Source: Capitulum mitella (lineage: Eukaryota; Arthropoda; Thecostraca; Pollicipedomorpha; Pollicipedidae). From it: a stretch of DNA of 64,000 nucleotides. The notes beneath the pieces are model-generated. The model was not told the DNA's origin. It did no database searches and saw only the letters and a list, made by a program, of their open reading frames with translations. Positions 23,111 to 35,623 of the stretch are shown piece by piece. The stretch covers positions 29,984,901-30,048,900 of the forward strand of contig CP099842.1 of the NCBI GenBank assembly GCA_030062745.1, in the 5' to 3' direction. Made by a program: the position numbers and the translations under genes. Every line of letters begins with the position of its first letter. Position 1 is the first letter of the stretch.

Positions 23111-26100
23111 GTCAGTCCGTCAACTGTTTCGCTGTTTTCTTTGGAGACAGTTAATGAGTCTTTCGAAGTTTTACCGTTTTCGAAAAGCAACGCCTATTAC
23201 ATTATCGTTGGCATGACTACCACGTCGGTGCACGCAACAAACTTTGATGCCATAGAGCATTGAGCTACAGAGCAAAACTACTGGCATTCACTGACACATA
23301 GCTGTTTCCGTAATTACATAGCATTCCCTGAATGCCGTCGTCTGCTTAGCACAGTCTAGTCTCGTGGTACGTTCTGTCGAACCAGGCACGAACAGGAATA
23401 ACCCCAGCCATGCCTTTTCAGGATAGACGAAAATTATCTTCAAGCAAGTGTCTCAGGAATGAAGCATTTTGTGATACATTTATTCACCCTTCTCCTTGTC
23501 ATGGGCCCGACTTTCGCCTTCTATATGAAACCAGACCGACCCGGTATGTATTCAGGAACGCCGACGTTTCTTATCATCTTTTTTCCACTCTAGGCAAACT
23601 AAATTCAGCTCTCAGACGTTTCACGTTTCGTTCGTATAAAGTCCACATCACCAGGTATCAGTCAACACATGAAGTATACGAAAGACATATAGGTTTCCGT
23701 TATGTCCTTACTTGAGAGTGAACTACAAATTAGCTCGTGATGTTACAGGGCGTGAAATATGTTCAGATGGCATATATACCTGTTACACATAAATGACGAA
23801 AACGTTCCAGACCGTGCCTAATCAAACCCTTCTTCCAACCAAACCAAACCAAACCGGACCGATAAAGAAGAATAATTTAGAACAGGCTCATGCGATTCAG
23901 TGCAAACGGACACTAGCAGACTGGCGTGAGGAATAACAAACTGGACTTTCTTCCCATTTCAGGTCTAAGTCAAGGCATATTCTATGCTGATTTGCTTGTA
24001 AATCTCCAATCTTGGCTTTCTCTCAAAGTTTGCCAAATAAATACCATCTGGTCATGAGATGCACAGAATTGTTATTCACGGTTAGGTCAGGCCAATTTAA
24101 GCCAGGTGAGGGATGCAGATAAGATACCGAATTACGGTACACAAAATTATGTCTGGTAGTTTCCATGGCATAAAGCAGTCATCGAGCGTGTCTGTGTTCA
24201 TGAGACGACCTGCATGTCCCTGGGGATCATCATCTAGTAGAGTCATCGTATATCGCCAGACGAAATGAGCAAAATGTTCGCCTGCTTCGCCTTACCTAAG
24301 GGTTTTAAGCAGATGGTCTGCCCCTAGGTCACTAGCGCTTTGCGTAAAATTTAGTTTTACCCTTCAGCAAGAGGAAAGATCGTCTGGCGCTTTGTCCATC
24401 GATATGCGAGAAAAATTACTATCCGTAAATTTTTGGAAGGACGAGAAAACAGCCCAAAGTATAAATGACCTGATCTCAGGTCAGATACGCATCCGGAAAA
24501 TGGGAATGTGTTTGACAAACAGAGGTACAGATTTTCAGGGAATAAGTTATTGATCTGTGTAAGTAAGAAGGCCTGTTACGTTTTGCACGGTGTGTTTGAT
24601 CTCTGTTTGTGTGAGCTGAGAGCGTGGCTGCGTGTGAATGGGTCGTCCAAATGTGTGTGCTTCTAAATAAGGCCGCCATCTCACTGACGGCCCCTGGGGT
24701 GATCCTGCTGTTATTTAATCCAGTCTATCAGCCGGTGATTCTGTTGTCAGAATAGAGCCCCATATTATGATCTTTTCTCTCCCAACAGGGAGTACCACGA
24801 CTTAACATTTTTCCTTGTTTACAGCGTTACAGCGTTGGGCGTTAACATTAAATTGAATTTGGGAGTTCCGCATCGTCGTGGATTGGGATGGGACCACTCC
24901 TTGTCACCTGGTTATAGGTGGCGGTAAAAAAAAAAAAAACATTGCGTTATTTTTTCCTTACCTCAACAATATCCGGTGCAAGTTTCAACGTTTTAATACT
25001 ATTTGCTTTGACAGACAACGAGTAGTTGGTCTGGTAGGGGCTAGCTCAAAAATCGCGTGGAAAATCATGAAAATGCTGTCAAAAGAGCCATGGCAAATTC
25101 CGCCATTCCAGCTACTCCCGATTTTTTAAAGCCAAATCTCAAGAATTTTAAGGTGGTTCTCGAAAACCACCTGAGGTGCGCGGGTTAACTTCAATAGCTC
25201 TCGTGAACTTCCGCGCCAGAGGTCTGTGATGGCCAGGTGAGACCCAGAGCCAGCCGGCCGACCAAACTATTGATACTATAAATGTGAAATAAGCGATATT
25301 TCCGAAATTGACGCAATATCCCTAAAAAAGACCCCTCTTTATCATACAAGGTCAGGTCAGTTCAGGATGTCCTAGGCCACTTGCAAAATTGTTTGAAGCT
25401 TAACGAAGACCTGTGCCTACGGCATACGAACAGCCGCAGTTGGATTTAAGTTATGGACGCTGCTGGAATGGGTGGGCAAGGAGAATAATCAACAGCACCA
25501 CTAACCTGCCGGGATTATATTTACATTAACACTGATTAGTTAATACTGCGTGGTAATTCTGTCTAAAACGTAACACGTAATTTGTACGACATTTTTGATC
25601 TCTTCTTGTTGCTATCTTTATTAACTACAGGGGACTATTCAGTACACTCCGCACACCGTCTATGATTGTTGTCATTGTTGGTAGGATGAGCTAAGTACGT
25701 AATAAGGGGAAAACTTGTTATAGATGGCTTTTTGAGTTCCCTGTACATGATCATGCTGATTATGTGCATTTCAGGCTTTATTATCGTATGAACACACAGC
25801 AAAACGCTCAGTGCAGAGCCTCATTGCAAAAAGAAAATATTCTTTGAAACTCTTGGATGAAATAACGCGCTACCTCTGTGATCACAGTTCATTTCAAAGA
25901 TGACGTGAATGAGATAAACATCTGTTGAAGAACTGTATGGTTTTGAGTGACATTTATCAATTTGAGGTCATCTCCAAAAGATGGCAGATATTAGTTGAAA
26001 GGGAGAGTAAGCTTATAATCCATGTGCATATTGCGAACGACGTGTTAAAAAAGGGAAAAAATTGCGTACGATGCTGCCTCTTGCTCCTGAAAACAAATCC

Positions 26101-26768
26101 GCTATGGAATGAAAGAAGGGTTGAACCACATCCATATTACTGGTGTTGCCGGGAGCAATTTCAGGCCTGTTCTTCAATGCATTGTCATAGGCACATCGTT
26201 AAAGCTCAGGTCCTTGATGGTGCAAGGACGACACTAAAAGCACAGGTGGTTCCACCCTGGCATGAAGGTTCTGTTTCTGACGAGCGCGCCACCTATCTGT
26301 AGATGTCTCGCCTGTCCATCCGCTCTGTGGCTGCACGCTACAACGAGCTTCTCCGACTATTCTTACCTCCCAGTTTCCTTATGTTAGCGTGTGCCGTGGT
26401 TGAGTGCAATTAGTGAAAACATATTCTCCCGATAAATGGCAAAGGACTGTACTGAAAAGCGTCTCCGCAAAACAATAATGATTTCGCCTCGATATTGTAG
26501 CGTCAAATCTTTGGTACCTATGTCCAAGCCAATCTGAGCCTGAAGAAGGAATATTCTGGCAATTTGACCTGTAGTATCTTCTTGAAGAACGCGATTATCC
26601 ATTCTATTAATAGAGTTTACGACTCAAGCTGCGATGAAATTTCATGACGATGACATGAGAAGGTGCGGGAGGTTCCAACGAAGCACACGGAACCTCACAA
26701 AGTGCTTCACTCGAAATGTGACTCATTTACCGACCTTTTAACAGACCACACCGTGTTGGCTATTCCAG
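23111..26768. other. no gene recognised
   Basis: AT-rich, probably intronic or intergenic. Notable only for repeated AACCA words near 23835-23860, an A-run at 24928-24939, and a possible TTAA-element right end (gcgcgggTTAA) at 25177-25187. Confidence 0.45.
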
Positions 26769-26980
26769 GCGATGCTGATGCTAGCAGGCCGCTCGACGAG
26801 AGGCCGTCGGACTCGACGTCGCTGGACCCTCTCCAGACCCGCTCTGAGGGGCGCAGGTTGTGCCAGACGCAGCCCGAACCGGAAGTGAATCCGCGCTGCG
26901 CAAACGACGTCGACTGCCAGAGACACTACCTGTCGTACCTCGAGAAGATCGTGTCCATGCTTGACGCTGGCAGGCGGTAA
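26769..26980 (+). CDS. candidate terminal coding exon of a small Cys-containing protein
   Basis: A pyrimidine-rich stretch ends in CCAG at 26768. The frame from 26769 (phase 1) is open for 69 residues to TAA 26978-26980, and GC content rises sharply over exactly this interval. The peptide has a polar, Asp/Ser/Arg-rich first half, then three cysteines in LCQTQ...PRCANDVDC and an amphipathic C-terminal helix-like end (YLSYLEKIVSMLD). It resembles the last exon of a secreted peptide or hormone-like precursor, but I recognise no family. I found no matching signal-peptide exon with a phase-1 donor upstream. Confidence 0.4.
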
Positions 26981-27693
26981 TCAGGCCCGACGCGACCGGG
27001 GTCCCAGGCAAGGTCGTCCCAAGACCGCCCGCCACCCGACTCACGAGCCGAGCGTCGAGGTTGAGACCGCGGTATCAATATCCGACTCCACGGCGCGAGG
27101 CCAGGGCCTGATATCCTGACCTAGGATCGCCATACAGAGTGGCGTCCTAAACGCACCTCCCAGGGCCGTGATCAAGATCATGGCCCAAGGTCACGGTCTG
27201 AGGTTACCACAAGATAACGATTTCGTGGCCGCCGGCGTGATTCCGTTGTCGACGGTGTTCGCTCTTCGAAATACGCATTGGGCGCGTAATAAGGAACGAA
27301 GCAAATCAGACAGGGTTGAATACAAGTACGAGTAATAGATCTAAACCAATGCCATCATTGTTTGTTTTGTCATGCACAACGAAACTCGCTGCGTGGGGAA
27401 GAAAACTAAGACCGTGAACACTTCGGGCTAAGTCCCTATATAGTAGAAACAGACCATAACAACTATTCAACGCAAGGTAGGTGCCTGACGGCGGCACTAA
27501 ACGGCATACTGCAGTCATGAACGCATGATCCAGCAATCTACGCATCTTTAAAAATTAACATGGCGTGTGAAACAACGAAAACATGCAGGAAAAACTGAGA
27601 CAGGGAATGATGTTTACATGACACTGAAGTTGAAGACATGAAGTTCATGAAGACCCAATATGTCTAAACGCCGACGAATGGCAAAAGATGGTG
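26981..27693. other. no further gene recognised
   Basis: GC-rich to about 27250, presumably 3' UTR or flank of the preceding exon, then AT-rich. No clear AATAAA was found close by. Confidence 0.35.
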
Positions 27694-28422
27694 GTGCTTA
27701 CCATAGGTGGGCATTGGTCCGTTACTCCGTTACTCCGTTACTAACGAAGTTACTTTTTTGAGTAACGGAGCAACGGACTCGTTACTTTTATTTTACTGTA
27801 ACGGACTGAGTAACGGAAGTTACTTTTGTGGTCCGTTACTCCGTTACTTTTTGGTCCGTTACTCCGTTACTCCGTTACTTTTTAAACTCCTTAGAGACAC
27901 CGCCCGGCTTTATTTGCATCGGCACACGCCATTGGCTACTTGAATAGCCAACACCCAATAGCGTGCGGCGCTACAAGCGCGGCTGGGCGCGCACTCTGCT
28001 GACAATCGCGGCGTAGACTTGTTGACAATATTCGTCAGCTGATAAACGTTGACGGCAAGCTGGCGGCAATGGTTCAGTGCAAAGGCCAGCTGACTTTGGT
28101 CTCTTTTGGGACAAAAGTATTGAATTATGCGTAACTTTGATATGACTTAAAATTATAAATTAACCAGTCGTCATTTTTCAGGCTAAAAGATATCAAAGTT
28201 ATTGTCATTTATACTGGAACAGCCAGCTGACGGCAGTTTTCAATGTTGTCTCAAGTTAGTCACGGACTGCTTACCACCACCACACGGTTCCCCGCCAAGA
28301 TCACTCAAGGCTGTTGAGCACATGATTACTGCTGCCATGGCCTTGGATCTGTGATGTCCATGGGGCGATGGAGTGGTGATTGATTCTTGACTGGCCAGAA
28401 ATTTTAATTACCTGACACTAAA

Positions 28423-28720
28423 ATGTCCCATCAAGGCGTCTTTACGCCGCCACTGGAGGTCGAAAACCTTGACTCCGAGTCCGACGGTGCCTCAGCTTCG
28501 GAGGCAGAGGACGAGCCCGGTCTGGGTCACCCATGGCCACATCTAGAAACGTACTTTGAGTTTAAGGAGAAGGGTCAGAAGGTGAGGAGGGGAGAAACGT
28601 CATTTTTACGTATGTCCTGTGCCGACCGAAAGAGGTTATAATCAAGGGTCACAAGAGTAGCCTTTCAAACCTAAAGGCACATATCAAGAGGAAGCATTAT
28701 TTACGGTATTTCCAGGTGAC
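28423..28720 (+). pseudogene. BED-type zinc finger remnant of a hAT transposase
   Basis: The frame from ATG 28423 contains an acidic stretch and HPWPHLETYFEFKEK, the aromatic start of a BED finger. It stops at 28639. In the +1 frame the same region continues with CRPKEVIIKG and SNLKAHIKRKH, the second half of a BED finger (C-x2-C-xn-H-x4-H). A small deletion near 28618 separates the two halves. No C-terminal dimerisation domain was found. Its position inside the inverted repeats makes it the relict N-terminus of the element's transposase. Confidence 0.6.
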
Positions 28721-29143
28721 AACAGAATGTGCACAATAAGTTGTCAGTAGTGAAGCATAATTATGAAGCTTGTCGACTATTGCTTGGACTATTTGCTTTA
28801 ACCATATTCTCTGCAGGCAGTGAGATTCACATTACCCTGGGGGGGGGCAGATCTGCGGTAATCTACCTTTCAGCCGACGCTTACGCGTAATTTTTGGAGA
28901 CGCGGAAGAGGCAACACAAGTTGTGTGAACAATTTAGCCCATTCAGGTATTTTTCTAAGCACTGGCCCCTACTGGATGTGTAAACTGACTTGGTTAGGTA
29001 ATTCTTGAATTTCGATTCAGTTGACACATGTTTGTCTTCAGCCGATACGAGCTAACCAAACCAAAAAACAGGCAAATTGAACCTAACAAAAAATTCGTTT
29101 TACATGCCCATCTAGGGCAATCCCTGCAACCATACAGTAGGTT

Positions 29144-29160
29144 TTAGGTTAGGTTAGGTT
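29144..29160. repeat. short TTAGG repeat, arthropod telomere-like
   Basis: Three consecutive TTAGG units plus TT. Too short to imply telomere function; it may be chance or a relic. Confidence 0.5.
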
Positions 29161-29989
29161 AAATCATTTTTAACTTGGAGGACAGGCTACATTGTCCATG
29201 CGATTCGAGTTACCACTCCTGCGTTCCCGAAAAAATATCAACTGGCCGAAACACCTTTCGGCTGACACATGATTTTTTTGTAGACGCAGAAGTGAGGACC
29301 CAAACTCAAACATGATATGAGCCGTTGCCACTTTTGCACCTTCGAAAAACATGCATTGGCCGAAAGGTGAAGATTACCAATTCTGCCCCCTGCCCTCCCC
29401 GCCCTTCCAGAGATCTCGAGATGCATTCGTCAAATGTTGATGGGATGAATGCCATTTAATATGTTTCAACGAGATCTCCAATTCCGGACCCCAAAAATTC
29501 AAAAATTGCGAAAATAGGGCGTGGGGGCAAACAAACCCCAAAATTTCGGGATTTTTGAAAGGTCACTGCGGCCGTGTTTACCAACCAATTTTCATGGGTA
29601 TAACACGATTCGGCTTGGAATGTCCAAGTCTTTTATATACCGAAAGCTGAAATTTAAAATAGAAAACCATAGGCAGTTCCAGGGAGGGCAAGAAGGATTA
29701 TTTTTGAAATAAGAAATTTCCTTTGTTTTTGTTTGTTTTGGGTGATATAAACATCAGATGTACAACTAGCAAGCCAGTTTAAGTTTATATGTAGCACAGA
29801 GGTGGATCCAGGTAAACAAAATTGGGAGGGCACCATAAGCACAATAGTGTGCTCCCCCATTTTTTCAGTACCTGGGTGTGCGTTCGCCTGAAAATGTGTG
29901 TGCATACGCATTGCTTAGGATGTGTATGACTATATAAATGAGTCAGTGATCTTTATTTCTACTCAGAATGTCACGATAGTGAACCGCAC

Positions 29990-30440
29990 AACTTTGCAGC
30001 TTCACGTACAGCACATTACTGCCGAAAACGGGGGCTTGGAACCGCCTCTGCGGGACCGATTTTTTTTAAATGTTGACAAAACACGTTTGTATCAATTCCA
30101 TGAAATACCAGAAAATCTTGTGGCGCTGCGGCAAACAGTGTGGGAGCAACAAGCAAAAAGACACGGGTAGCACAATCTGCCCCCCCCACAGGGAATAGGG
30201 TTAAATGAAGTGTTTTTAACCCGTCTCCGGCCGGGCTCAGAATGCCCTTTGCCCGGCCGGAGGGGGAGCGCGGATTTCCGCACCTCCCAGGATCTCGGCT
30301 CCCAGATATCGCACGGAACAAACGAAAACACCGGCGGAAAGGTTTTGTCAAACCGAGACGAAAACATTCAAGAGTTTTGACCTCAGGCCAATTTTGAGGC
30401 CACCAGACGCCATGAAAGGTCAAAACACGTCATTGGAATT
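29990..30440. mobile_element. abutting ends of two TTAA-type elements (fragments)
   Basis: An element end GGGAATAGGGTTAA finishes at 30204, and 13 bp later another begins as TTAACCCGTCTCCGGCCGGG (30216). The second has the same layout as T1 and T2 ends (G/C-rich inner stem, then GGATCTCGG). I could not find the partner ends, so both may be truncated. Confidence 0.35.
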
Positions 30441-31741
30441 AGGTAAATAGACACAATACCTTGTCCCTGAAAAGTTGAACTTAAGCGACATATACTGAAC
30501 CGTAAGACAATAGCGAGTTCATTGATATCAATTTTGGCCTTTCACAGGGGTCAGGTCAGGTCTCGTCATCGTTCAAAAATGTTCCACTTGTGAACGGCTA
30601 ACATCCTCCTTTGCATCTTACTTATGACCATGTTTTTATAGTTAATTTGTCTTTTCAAGGGTGCTGAACAGGTACCTAAAGCACCTTTTTTTAGTCTTTT
30701 ATTTCACAATAATAAAATCCATATCAGGCATGTTTTTTTGAGTCCTTCGTCGTTTGGTATTAAAAAAACGTCAGGGGTATCAGGAATCTTACCTCCACGC
30801 ACGCGCTCGTACACAAACTAATACACACACATAATTTCAAAACAAAACAAGAAGTTCGCGAGACCGAAACGAGCTCTGAACGGAGACCATTATGTTCAGG
30901 GCGGATACTTCGAGATCAAACCCAGTCGATAGATGTCCGCTGTTTGTCGCATTTTGCATGCGTCCGCTCCAGCGCCGGTTGTTCCCGCTCCGTCGGCGCC
31001 GCGGGCAGTGAACAGGAATTCGTTGGTTTGAACATTGTGGCTAACACAGTGGTAGAATACCCGCCGCGGCTGTTGTCCCGGCGCCGCCGACTCTACAACG
31101 GCTGGTGAGGGCAGTGGGCAGCTAGCGGAGTGTTTTGGGTAAGCGCTTTTTGTTTCTTCCCTTTGTATATGGAATGCGTTTTACAACCACGAAGCAGCAT
31201 AAAAGACTTAAAACCCGCGTTCGCTTGGTTTTCACTACATTTCAAAAGTAACGGAATAACGGAGTAACGGTAACTTCCGTTACTTTTTAAGGCAGAGTAA
31301 CGGAGTAACGAGTAACGGACTGGCTTTTTTGAGTAACGGAGTAACGAGTAACGAAGTTACATTTTTTAGTAACGATGCCCACCTATGGTGTTTACATTCG
31401 ACTCTTGAGTAGCATCAAAAACCGTAACGCTCGCCCTCTACGTTACACGGGCACATCTCAGCCATTCCCGCTACAATTCGTCTTCCTTCGCATTGTTTCT
31501 CAGCAGTCGGCGACTACAGCCTGCGGGCACGCCTAATTCCACCGGGGCTGCTACGGTGACTCCGTCGACAAACAAAACACGGTCTCTAGGGCCGCGGTGG
31601 CGCCGCCCCGCCGGGCCGGTGATCCACCCGTGGGAAAGTCGGCAGCTGCCGCGAGGATCGGCGTCAGCCGCCCGCGCTGCCTGGACACCGAGTCAACCTG
31701 ATGAAGATTGCATGGGCGGCGCGGCCGGCCGGCCCTGCGGG

Positions 31742-31776
31742 TCAGTCTCACCGCAGCAGAAGCGCCCGAGGAGACA
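31742..31776 (+). promoter_or_regulatory. possible Inr/DPE-type promoter of the 31811 gene
   Basis: The initiator TCAGTC (A+1 at 31744) lies 67 bp upstream of the ATG. A DPE-like AGACA sits at +29, one base off the fly consensus spacing. No TATA box. Based on consensus only. Confidence 0.3.
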
Positions 31777-31810
31777 CCGCGGGCGTTTCGGCGCCGGTCC
31801 TGGCCTCACG

Positions 31811-31874
31811 ATGCTGTGGTCGGGCCTCTTGGCGGTCGCCCTGGCCGGCATTGCCGCCGCACCCGCCGTCGACG
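31811..31874 (+). CDS. first coding exon, signal peptide
   Basis: ATG 31811 starts 21 codons that form a textbook signal peptide (MLWSGLLAVALAGIAAAPAVD, broken here only by the exon end). A consensus donor, G|GTGAGT, follows at 31875 and leaves phase 1. The preceding 270 bp is GC-rich with an initiator motif. The exon is therefore the start of a secreted-protein gene on the plus strand. The next plus-strand exon with a matching phase-1 acceptor that I can find is 39321-40478, across an intron of about 7.4 kb filled with transposons. The pairing is inferred from phase and order alone. Confidence 0.55.
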
Positions 31875-32078
31875 GTGAGTGGCGTCGCGGAAAGTGCACT
31901 CGTTGACCTCCGTCGAGTGGTTAACTCTATATTCTTGTACCCATATCGTCAATACGCATTTCCGTACGGAGGAGAGTTTATTCCCCCCCCCCCCCCGCCC
32001 GGATCTCCAGAACTATTCGTTGGATTTCACCGCTACAAACAGCAATCCATTCGCCATGACCTAAACTACACGTTTTCA

Positions 32079-33240
32079 TTAACTCGCACCCGACTGGTGG
32101 TTGGCGTCGATCACGCTCGGTGGCGGCCTCCTCTGACTCACGAACGGCTGGTCGCACGATAAAAATAAGCACATCGTTGGAAAACTCGTGACAAGCTGAG
32201 CTAGGAACTGGCCTCATTTTTAGTTTTGGACAATATATATGCCATTTGCGCCCTATATATGTTTTCTCACAGCTGTCTGCATCAAACCGAGAAACGGCCT
32301 GAATCTCGAGGGCAGTGATTAATAAAGTATAGGTAAAGGCACCAATGAACAGGTTAAAGCCCGCAGATGTCGATACGTCCCTAATTTCCATAATCTATTT
32401 AATATATACGCCGACACGTTGAGTTAAAGACACGACAGCTTTTGCGCCGATCGCCGGCGGGCGCCGTAGCCGAACTCTACAAAATTAGAGGGCACTAATT
32501 TTAACGTGTCTTTATTTTGGCGATACAGGTATTTTCCTGGAACATTTATTAATTCTAGTGGCTCTGATGATGGTTTCTCATGATAACTTGTAGAAAAATT
32601 CGGCAGTTATTAATCTACACAACTGGCGGAGCTTTATTCGCGAAAGTCTGTTTATTTCTAAAATATGCAATTTTTTAAAACTTTTTTAACTTTTTGGTAA
32701 TACTCGCAACTGTGCGAGCCAGTTCTACCATTTTTACCCGTTCTGAGCAATTCATCGCCGATTTTGACGGCGGCGCATTTTGACTCATAACAGCCATTCA
32801 TGACCTGACCTCAGGCTAATGACTGGAAGTCAATGATACTTTGTCCATCGACGGTAAAGGGATGTCTGCATCACCTCACACTAAAATTGTTATAAAAGAT
32901 CCCGTCAAATTCCGAAAAAAGCACGACATGTCTTGAAAATAGGGTTTCCCTTACGTCAGTGGCCCGAAAAATCTGAGATGAAACATTTGATGCATTGATC
33001 AAGATCCCTAATCCCTGAAATTTTTACTGTGATATCATGTTTTCCGAAAAAGTAACAGAGCGCTAAACACCTGACCTGGGTCAGACACCTGACTTGACCT
33101 GAGATCAAAACTTTGACACAAGGTGTAAAAATGTTCAGGAAAAAGGTACGCAAAGCTCGTGCCTCTGCATTTGTTCGTTCTCTCGCAGTCTTGGAGAACC
33201 TCGGGGGCCAGTCAATGGCCCCCAGTCGAGGACAGGCTAA
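32079..33240 (-). mobile_element. TTAA-type element, family T2, nested in an old T1 copy
   Basis: TTAA at 32079-32082 is followed by CTCGCACCCGACTGG, the T2 right end in reverse. The far end, CAGTCGAGGACAGGCTAA, matches the T2 left end in reverse, with TTAA decayed to CTAA. The interior is similar over its length to 56838-58065. It is 1162 bp and has no protein frame. Confidence 0.65.
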
Positions 33241-33416
33241 GGGTGAGATTCAAGGGGCGAAAAAAACAAAAAAGGTGGGATATTTTTGCTTACTGGAACT
33301 CTGATATTTATTGAACAACCTTGGTGCCATTGACATAAATCGAGATGTTATCGATGAGATTAGACCCTTTGGCCCTTACGCTTAGAGTTTTTAGAAAACT
33401 CCTAGATGTTCCCAGT

Positions 33417-33576
33417 CATCGGCACAGCCAAAGAGAGGGGCCGGTGGGCCCGGCTTCCCCCCCCCCAGGCCCGCAGTGTTTGTGAAAACCGTTGCACATC
33501 GCCTTCCCAATAGGCGGTTTTCGTATGATTTGAGTTCACTCTGAGCTCAGGGCGCCCCTTAAAAAGTCCTGGTTAC
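33417..33576 (-). mobile_element. short MITE, family H3, nested in an old T1 copy
   Basis: Reverse-oriented relative of 6196-6369: CATCGGCACAGCCAAAG at the left and TCCTGGTTAC at the right, with the shared GGTTTTCGTATGATTTGAGTT-like interior. A direct repeat, tcccagt, flanks it (33410-33416 and 33578-33584), consistent with a target duplication. Confidence 0.5.
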
Positions 33577-33686
33577 GTCCCAGTTCAGAATCACAAGGCT
33601 TCGAAAATGGAAGGAATCTTTTCTGGAAAACTGAATTAACGCAGAAACTTAAAATAGCTCCTAAAACATTACTTGCCATTATCTAT

Positions 33687-34861
33687 TTAACCCCATTCCC
33701 GGAGGGCTAGACGGTATGGCCGATTCCCGGCAGGGAGGCGAATTCTGCCCCCTAAGATCTCGAACACTACACATCCGATTTCATGGAAACAACCTGGAAT
33801 CGATTTCCCATGACGTCAACTACATTTGAAAAGAAAACCAAATTTCTGAAAGGGGTGCATAAAGAGGGGCAAAATATCAAAATGAGGGTACTTTTGGACT
33901 TCTTGTGACTCCGGTGTTCACGGACCGATTTCGATGAAATTGGCATGAATCGAGAGATCATGGATGGGACTTTTACCATTGGTATATACATTTAAAATTT
34001 TGAACAAATTCACGGGCGTTCACAGGGTTTCAAAAGCAGGAGGATTAGTTTTTTAACAATTGAATGAAAAAAGAAGGTAAAAGCACCTTTTTGGTTTCTG
34101 CTAGTCATGTCATGCTAAACAAGTACAAATCGCATCACAAGGTTTGTATAATGTTAGCATAGACGGTGCCAGGGACATGAAAAAGAGGGGATACTATCAT
34201 GGTCACATGCTCTTCAGGTCAGCTTATGACGTTTGACCTTAAATGACCTCCAGTGGCGTTGAAATCACTTGGAATGATCTCGTGTGCATTCAGTACTATC
34301 TGTAAACGTTTTCAATCATTTGATTTCACTCTTAAAAATTCCATTTCACTGTTATTGTGATATAGGTTACGCGCGCTGACATTTTAGGTCATAGTTCCGT
34401 GACCCGACCTGATATCCATCTAAAAGTTGATGCACAAGTAGGGGGCACCCTTCTACGTCATATACATTCCGGGTCTGGCATTTCAAGAAATAGCGCCGAA
34501 ATTATTATTATAAAACCAAATTTAGAGTTTAACCTTGACCTGACCTTGTAAAGTTACTTCAGATGAACAAAATTGTATTTGCACGTTGCACAACTATTTA
34601 GCTATACATCAATATAACGTTTTAATTCTATCTTAAAAATGCTGTTTTTGAATGACCAAAAATGACCTGAAGTGCCTCTCAAAAACGTTTTCTGGCTCCG
34701 CCTTTGAGCAAAATAGGGTTTTGAAGTTTTATCACGGTACGTAGAAACAAATAGCTACGAAAAGTCACCAAGTTTCGTGGAGCTGCGTCAAAAAGCCTGA
34801 AATTGACAAGTAAAAACCCAAGGGGGGGGCGGATTCAACCCCCTACCGGGAATAGGGTTTA
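33687..34861 (-). mobile_element. TTAA-type (piggyBac-like) element, family T1 copy C
   Basis: Reverse-oriented. It begins TTAACCCCATTCCCGGAGGGC and ends CCGGGAATAGGGTTTA, so the right TTAA has one change. It is 1175 bp and inserted inside the older T1 copy. No protein frame. Confidence 0.75.
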
Positions 34862-35623
34862 GAAGTACAAGTAGTATTACATCGTTTGTATAATGTCGGC
34901 TCATGCGGCGCCAGGGGCATGAAAAAGGAGTAATGGTCGCGTGTTCATCAAGCCAACTTACGACTTTTGATTTTAAAAGAACTCAGATGATCTCAGAGAT
35001 GTTTGAAATGGCATTGGGTTCATTTCATGGTGTTTTAAAACGTTTCCAATCATTTCAATCGACGACATTTTTAAAAATCCTGTTTATGACCGTCGCGATG
35101 TAGGATGCGTGCTTGGTTATTTTGTGTCATAATCCCTTCACAAATCCTGATACCGATCTGAAACCAGGAACACAAGTAGAGAAGACTGTGCTGAACTGCA
35201 TATATTCCAGATTTTTTTGTGGTAGGAATTACCGTTCAAATCACTTATAAAAGAAAACTTAATTTTGATTTTCACCTTGCTCTGACCTTGTGAAGCCACA
35301 TCAGGCCAAGAACAGAATTTTGTTTGCCCAGTTTTGTAGCTCTACACGCCTATCATGTTCCAACTTCTGCCTTAAACTCTACCTTTGGCGACCGTTTTCC
35401 TTTTACCTTCTACAGTGACAAAAATGGCCTTAGGTGCCTCCCAAAACGTAGCCTGGCTCCGACCCTGGGCAAAATAAAATTATGAAAATTTGGCGGAATA
35501 CTTAGGAAGAATTGGTAGGAAAAATGACAGTTTCCTCATGCTCTTTCAAAAACCCTCGAAATGGCGAGTAAAACACTAGAGGGTTTTCTAAAGCTTCCCT
35601 GCCCCATACGGAAATAGGGTCAA

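Larger units (their letters stand above)
27702..31387 (+). mobile_element. 3.7-kb hAT-type transposon with 8-bp target duplication
   Basis: Perfect 13-bp terminal inverted repeats CATAGGTGGGCAT (27702-27714 and 31375-31387) are flanked by gtgcttac (27694-27701) and gtgtttac (31388-31395), a 7-of-8 match. Both ends carry subterminal clusters of CCGTTACT/AGTAACGG, more than a dozen in all (27718-27885, 31248-31370), plausible transposase-binding sites. The interior holds a broken BED-finger remnant (28423-28720) but no full transposase frame, so the element is defective. It also holds other material: a TTAGG stretch and ends of TTAA-type elements near 30200. Confidence 0.8.
31921..35623 (-). 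mobile_element. old T1 copy split by three later insertions
   Basis: Four pieces, 31921-32082, 33241-33409, 33585-33690 and 34862-35623, are similar in order to one reverse-oriented T1 element. They sum to about 1.2 kb, the normal T1 length. The left end is TTAACTCTAT; the right end is aatagggTCAA (TTAA decayed). Between the pieces lie a T2 element (32079-33240), an H3 MITE (33417-33576) and a younger T1 copy (33687-34861). The copy begins 46 bp inside the proposed first intron of the 31811 gene. Confidence 0.6.

Noticed and set aside
29144..29160. Interstitial telomere
   Set aside because: Only three TTAGG units, inside a transposon; too short to claim telomere origin.
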